Notes under the pieces: generated by a model
Seen by the model: the letters and a program-made list of their open reading frames with translations, nothing else
The model's database searches: none
What the model was told of the DNA's origin: nothing
Position numbers and translations under genes: made by a program
Part shown: in pieces, positions 15,001-17,430 of the stretch
How the letters are laid out: each line of letters opens with the position of its first letter
How positions within the stretch are numbered: position 1 is the stretch's first letter
DNA from: Sphingomonas bacterium
GTDB lineage: Bacteria; Pseudomonadota; Alphaproteobacteria; Sphingomonadales; Sphingomonadaceae
DNA: 17,430 nt
Reading direction: 5' to 3'
Assembly: GCA_026785965.1 (NCBI GenBank)
Contig: JAJAYY010000224.1
Location: 1 to 17,430, forward strand

Positions 15001-17430
15001 CAGTCGCGCCCCCGCCGACCAGCGTGTAGCCGAAACCGCCGCTCGCGCTGGCGGCGATATCGGCGTAATAAGCGATATCGATCTTGCCATCGGGACCCGT
15101 CGTCACGTGCGCCTCGCCGCCTTTGGCCGCACCGCCCGTCTCGCCGTCTCCGCCATCGCCTGCGGCGTGGGCCTCGACCGTGTAGAGGTCCAGCCACCCG
15201 TCGCCGACGGCATAGATTGAAGCGATCCCACCTTGGCCAAGACCACCGATCCCGCCCGATCCTTCGCCGCCGTTGCCGCCCCGGCCAAAGGCCTCGATTT
15301 GCGTCAATTGGGTGATCGTGAGCTTGCTTCCATTAGTTGCATTAAGCGCCGCCGTTCCGCCCTGTCCGGCCCCACCAATGTCGCCATCACCGCCCGTGGC
15401 ATAGGCGTCCAGGTCGAGGCTGCCATTGATTGTCATCGTCCCGCCGGCCGCTTGGACATAGGTCTCGCCGCCCTGCGCAAGCCCGCCTGTGGCGGACCAG
15501 CCGTCGCCACCGGTCGCTTGCGTGGTGATTAGAAGGTTGCCGTTGATGGTGAGCGTTCCGATTTGCGCATCGACCGCCGCTTGGCCACCGTCGCCCACAC
15601 CACCGTCGCCGCTCGATGACGCGCCGCCAGTTCCGGTCGCGCTGACGTAGATCGATCCTTCGCCGCTGTTTGCACTCAGCGTTCCGCCGACCGTGCCGTA
15701 AGGCGCGACCGCAACGTTGCCGCCGCTCCCCGTACCGCCGCTTGCGCCGCCGCTGCCAAAATCGGTCCCACCGCTGCCGTCAGCGGAAACCGCTAGGCCA
15801 TTGTAAATAGTGATCGAACCGCCCTCGACCGCCTGGACGCGCGCCATTCCACCAGAACCCGACCCGGCGCCATCGTCGCCATTGCCACCAACGCCGTCGG
15901 CATGAGCAAACAGGACGCTATTGAAGGTCAGCGCGTTGGCCGCAAGATCAGGACCGGCAAGCCCGGCATTGACAATGATGGACCCACCGATGCCATCGCC
16001 GCCGCTGACCGAGCATCCTTCACATCCTTGCGCCGAACCGCCGGTCCCGTCGGCCGCAAGGATCGAAACTCCACCGACGGTGATTGTCGACGCGCCGTTG
16101 ATCGCGTCGATCAGCACCAGCCCGCCGCTGCCCGACCCGGCTGTCCCATTGGTAAAACCATGGTTGCCGCCAAGTCCATTGGCGTCAGCGAAAAGCCCGC
16201 CGCCAATCGCCACCGTGCCGCCTTCGCGCGCTTGCACCACGACCGTGCCGCCAGTGGCGCTTCCGGCGTTGCTATTGCTGCTGGTTGCATCAAGGCCATC
16301 GGCGTTCGACGACAGCGAAGCGTTGCCGGCGATCGTCAGGGTCTGGCCGCCGATCGCGTGCACTTCGATGTATCCGGCGGTGACGTCATTGCCCAATATG
16401 TCGGTCGACACATCCAAATTGCCGCCAATGTCGAGTGCGAATGAACTTGCCACTAGCGACGCCAAGTTGACCGCGTTCAGATGGACATTGCCGCTGAAGC
16501 TGGTCGCCCCGTAAACCGTGCCGATCTGGATCTGGTCGGTCGCCCGGGCGCGCAGATCCGATGTGATCGTGGCATTGTCGATCGCGATTCTGGCCGCCGC
16601 GATCGCCGTATTTGAAGGCAGTCCGGCGGTGACATTCTGCCCCGCCGACAAGACGATTGTATTGCCTTCGAAGCTGGCCGAACCGGCGATGTCGAAGCCA
16701 ATGCTGGCCCCCCCCTGGATCAGCATCGTCATCGCGCTGTTGGCGGGCACTGCGACCAGATAGGCGCTGTGCTGGCTGCCGCTGGTGGTGCTGTTGCGCC
16801 CGATCGTCCCGCCGTCGACCACCACGCCATTGGCGTCGGTCGAACCTTGCGTCACCTCGATATTGTAAAGCCCGTTGGTGTTGAAGGTGATCGTCGACGC
16901 CGCCGCGCCGCCCAGCGCCACGCCACCATCGCTGCGGATCGTGCCGCGATGCTCGACCCGTAGTGCGACCAGCGCGACATAATTGCCCGGGCCATTGGAC
17001 TTGATCAACGATCCCGTGTCCGTCCGCACATAGCTGTTTGTCGCGGCCGCACCGAACGTAACGCTCGGGCTCGCGCCGCCGAAGCCGGTCATCCAATTGC
17101 CGCTGCCGTCATTCGCGATCGGTGAAGTAGTCAGCCCGAGAGAGCCGACATTGATGACCGCATTCTGGCCAACGACGATGCCGTTGGGCGAATAGAAATA
17201 AACCGTCCCGCCGGTCAGTCCGTTGACCGTCGAATTGATGTTGCCGTTCAGATAGATTCCGTCGGTGCTGACAGTCGTCGCGACCCGGTTGAGGATCGCG
17301 ATATTGGCCGTGCCCTGGAAATTGGCGGTCGTGTTGATCGCCTGGAAGGTGGTCAGCCCGCCGCTGCTCGGCCCGGTCGCGGTCCAGTCGATCACTGCCT
17401 GGGGTGCGGTCACGGTGACCGTGGTCAGGC
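9047..17430 (-). CDS. FHA-type two-partner secretion exoprotein (TpsA), 5'-partial
   Basis: The frame is open to the window edge, with five further codons before the GTG at 17413, so the start and signal peptide lie outside. Residue numbers here count from 17413; 2788 follow from there. The N-terminal part carries the TPS/haemagglutination-activity domain: VTAPQAVIDWTATG, the SPNGIVVGQNAVINVGSL block (the usual NPNGI is SPNGI), and long beta-strand repeats to about residue 370. Then come about 25 Gly-rich loops (about 370-1465), Val/Ile/Gly beta-helix sequence with three long repeats, a Pro-rich linker (PQPPAPPVEPTP) and a very acidic tail ending in ten Asp plus QEEAK. Such proteins are exported by an FhaC-like TpsB pore, expected upstream but not in view. 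Likely a surface adhesin or biofilm factor. The pI would be low and Cys is rare (six only). Confidence 0.92.
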   Translation of the reverse strand, partial: LTTVTVTAPQAVIDWTATGPSSGGLTTFQAINTTANFQGTANIAILNRVATTVSTDGIYLNGNINSTVNGLTGGTVYFYSPNGIVVGQNAVINVGSLGLTTSPIANDGSGNWMTGFGGASPSVTFGAAATNSYVRTDTGSLIKSNGPGNYVALVALRVEHRGTIRSDGGVALGGAAASTITFNTNGLYNIEVTQGSTDANGVVVDGGTIGRNSTTSGSQHSAYLVAVPANSAMTMLIQGGASIGFDIAGSASFEGNTIVLSAGQNVTAGLPSNTAIAAARIAIDNATITSDLRARATDQIQIGTVYGATSFSGNVHLNAVNLASLVASSFALDIGGNLDVSTDILGNDVTAGYIEVHAIGGQTLTIAGNASLSSNADGLDATSSNSNAGSATGGTVVVQAREGGTVAIGGGLFADANGLGGNHGFTNGTAGSGSGGLVLIDAINGASTITVGGVSILAADGTGGSAQGCEGCSVSGGDGIGGSIIVNAGLAGPDLAANALTFNSVLFAHADGVGGNGDDGAGSGSGGMARVQAVEGGSITIYNGLAVSADGSGGTDFGSGGASGGTGSGGNVAVAPYGTVGGTLSANSGEGSIYVSATGTGGASSSGDGGVGDGGQAAVDAQIGTLTINGNLLITTQATGGDGWSATGGLAQGGETYVQAAGGTMTINGSLDLDAYATGGDGDIGGAGQGGTAALNATNGSKLTITQLTQIEAFGRGGNGGEGSGGIGGLGQGGIASIYAVGDGWLDLYTVEAHAAGDGGDGETGGAAKGGEAHVTTGPDGKIDIAYYADIAASASGGFGYTLVGGGATGGVVSLNASGGTIDVGDEVSLWATANGGSAGGYTGDGGNAQGGSINSGAQDGGTLTVASSFRANSSGYGGGTYGDDTTNGNGIGGSASLSATGSNSTVDAQWSLTLTADGTGGYNQGDCNDCGGAGGNGTGGTATLYTFGGLGNQILVGGKVDLSADGVGTNGYFGAAGNGIGGAGATGGAYLNLNDDGVIDIAGSLTLTATGDGGYQSNGGIAGSGTGGEAGISLGGNGASLLTVGSSLDSETDLTTTVNTNGYGGSAGIILGGVGGNGTGGWSRIYGTGGTANFNGNVTIIAEGEGGNGENGAGGNGAAGRARLNADGATYHLFGNVELNATSEGGLGRNGGTALAQVIGTGESNAGMFANRGGSIIVDGLTTLNADSTGGMGVYGGNGGNAVGGLAVIQANGTSFVDALTPYGNGTITLGTVIAHSNGVGGLGANAVTSVAGGNGGRGQGGTVALSTANSNSGINSLTLGTVSLSATGQGGDGGLGGDGFNGAAGGAGGNGVGGAISARSSAGNGMLSAQALTANASGTGGDGGTGGNGDVGIGGNGGAGGRGRGGFISVGLRDGAASTTSGGTASFTTIVATANSIAGDGGDGRSGVGGFGNGGAGGEAIQGFIQLIAQGGTVTAGDMTMVTNSIGGNGGSGATAGVGGAAQTGNLFVQALNRTGDVAQRGSLTAGAINGTTTATGGIGATNGLATAWGGDYFHVENSDVQLASLALDVNAADGIDSRSGPDQIAIINGNVTIDGAFSFATDNNMYVYNLGGQLTAASFAIDGASVIDIPNFATPSAAAMGTITADNFSLLTRGDMVIDSHLVSGSNIYVDAPGSIQIGNISTVEEMNLSAGGGIALGNLSAGLSSNIFSSKAIRIDAGGSILFGDATALDGIDFSSGGTVTGGNLTSGVSVGGDADGAINLGNISAGLVNPQGPANDGFSVGIGAGTSISVGDVAGAESVGFATLGALTTGNLTAGADVLAMASGNMLFGSITAGSNGRTYLADSAMFIAAGGGGDDDNFNPELVFGATPVASLGSITITGPVSTGSFQAAATSIITGDIAAGTFVDMVATSGGVTTGNISAILSSISINALGTVDLGDVSTGSFFFADTNVSLKTGSLDVSGDAIIDVGGNITTEIITAGSVDFLAGGNIVVKTTVVDEIVDLEAAGTLTALNVTAGDKINLEAGLALVADNLSAGLVNPSTATGATYQISVLSGVSVDVGTISTPGFAALVSGGTLDAVSIDSGDDVLLAADGAMHIAGPVSTGSSSRLLVGGFGLIDLGGGATESFDRTLMFAAVDGGTTDASGGSVLIDGAIDSAKLDIFGGQNVTTAGLVIGGAARIDAASNITTGAIDAFSVALNGGGNLNIGGAIDAGSSVALDAGGTLTALDITAGNSIALNADGALNTGDLTIGGLVLLGQGIGTQAVDGSIDVRSNTSILVGDLAATGYVGLISGGSLQAGAIDAGGNVFALADGNASFGAISSGTGRRLLIAGFDMLANSGGYDATTEVSLFDALDNGDAVASGGSVVVNGEITTHRLDIVAGGGVTLSAVDFGAFELGGSGQVESGGLISLNGNINNFINLISNDLAVAAGVTISDGNIISTNAQGMFIGDGLSGTGGYRLSNAEYNRFIQVDVAADVSRGAGSLMTIGDLTVANAVGEIDFSIYAGDADEGMGTGTIRIVGDVRFTDMLSDGDDEVNFSSQRFELDAATGSLSLENSSGGLGGSLDIDAQHVWVAEGSILSKLAANPAYAELAADLRRPTATSVPGGVIRASFINITLDQPGVAPLAGGPAYSVYVQNTGTAATPAGFTAGEASVELADGAPIAPIDLIVNGQLITPDGTLTGADVRDALMADDDPARFTANSTINGCPVSGGGCFVPQPPAPPVEPTPDIASQITLISDPVIEEQPFENEEAIEDNEEDGGEDSASSPITPPAPLFNTKPLEQPSETDEPVSGGGNPALTGNGMNNADEGDDDDDDDDDDQEEAK
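9055..9061 (-). promoter_or_regulatory. Strong ribosome binding site for the CHAT gene inside the adhesin 3' end
   Basis: GAGGAGG, encoding part of the final Glu-Glu-Ala of the adhesin, lies seven bases before ATG 9047. It is the best Shine-Dalgarno match I saw in the window and decides the ATG over the GTG at 9050, which would be only four bases away. It implies efficient initiation or reinitiation of the CHAT protein at the end of adhesin translation. Confidence 0.85.
9065..9094 (-). repeat. Ten-codon Asp repeat (GAY tract) in the adhesin tail
   Basis: Ten consecutive GAC/GAT codons encode an Asp-only run a few residues before the adhesin stop. A change in the number of codons keeps the frame, so length could vary between strains without breaking the gene or its overlap with the CHAT gene. 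It belongs to an acidic C-terminal tail of about 90 residues rich in Glu and Asp. Confidence 0.9.
10395..12255 (-). repeat. Three long degenerate repeats in the adhesin C-terminal half
   Basis: Three blocks of about 120 residues, near 12255-11880, 11440-11050 and 10775-10390, share an order of motifs. These are a SVDVG/SILVGD strand, GFAALVSGG or GYVGLISGG, an ADVLAMASG / DDVLLAADG / GNVFALADG strand, a TYLADSAM / RLLVGGFG / RLLIAGFD strand, a loop rich in Gly and Asp, then GSITITG or GSVLIDG. The first two blocks are each preceded by SAGLVNP. They look like duplicated beta-helix modules that have since diverged. Confidence 0.7.
13020..16300 (-). repeat. About 25 Gly/Asn-rich loop repeats in the adhesin
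   Basis: A unit of roughly 40-45 residues recurs about 25 times: a Gly-rich loop such as GGDGGLGGDGFNGAAGG, then GxGGxA, then a beta strand of the type TLTINGNLLITTQATGG. On the DNA this gives a dense, imperfect repeat of GGCGGCAATGGCGG-like words. The loops vary in length from 9 to 28 residues. The pattern resembles other Gly-rich exoprotein passenger regions; I see no RTX calcium nonapeptides (the D-x-hydrophobic ending is missing). Confidence 0.85.

Noticed and set aside
14636..16024. c-type haem sites at the CxxC motifs
   Set aside because: CEGC is followed by Ser and CNDC by Gly; the required His is absent.
13020..16300. Possible CRISPR-like array from recurring short words
   Set aside because: The words vary, spacing is irregular and everything lies in one long open frame with protein-level repeats.
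13020..16300. RTX calcium-binding repeats
   Set aside because: The Gly-rich loops lack the GGxGxDx(hydrophobic)x nonapeptide spacing.

Overview
The window looks like chromosomal DNA of a GC-rich alphaproteobacterium, most likely a sphingomonad (Sphingomonadales). This rests on overall composition, the codon use of the proteins, an initiator tRNA with an A:U pair at 29:41, a tryptophan leader peptide that appears to be leaderless, and a FHA-type adhesin / CHAT protease pair. The genus assignment is inference.

Left part (1-3690): two copies of an initiator tRNA-fMet gene, each followed by the same UUCG-loop terminator, stand in the same orientation at 75-184 and 3585-3690. Between them, on the minus strand, is a compact tryptophan-entry operon: promoter, trpL leader peptide with three consecutive Trp codons, attenuator hairpin, then aroF (DAHP synthase, type I-beta), trpE and trpG (anthranilate synthase large and small subunits). 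The structural genes overlap by 4 bases at each junction (GTGA, ATGA). The operon takes erythrose-4-phosphate and PEP into the shikimate pathway and draws chorismate off to anthranilate. Transcription appears to be set by ribosome-mediated attenuation. By eye, the TrpE feedback pocket (LLES and NPSPYMF regions) is not conserved. The second tRNA copy carries four substitutions that break an anticodon-stem pair and a T-stem pair, so it may be a decaying duplicate.

Right part (3708-17430), all on the minus strand and read right to left: a very large FHA-like exoprotein (TpsA type; 5' end outside the window, at least 2793 residues present), a secreted TPR-CHAT caspase-like protein whose start codon overlaps the adhesin stop codon behind a perfect AGGAGG site, and, 63 bases further on, an exported Ntn-hydrolase of the penicillin/acyl-homoserine-lactone acylase family. 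The adhesin has an N-terminal TPS domain, about 25 Gly/Asn-rich loops alternating with beta-strand segments, three long degenerate repeats, and an acidic tail with ten consecutive Asp. It contains only six cysteines, in three close pairs.

The most interesting candidate system is this adhesin-CHAT-acylase cassette. Translational coupling suggests that the CHAT protein acts with, or on, the exported adhesin. No mobile-element gene and no CRISPR array was seen.
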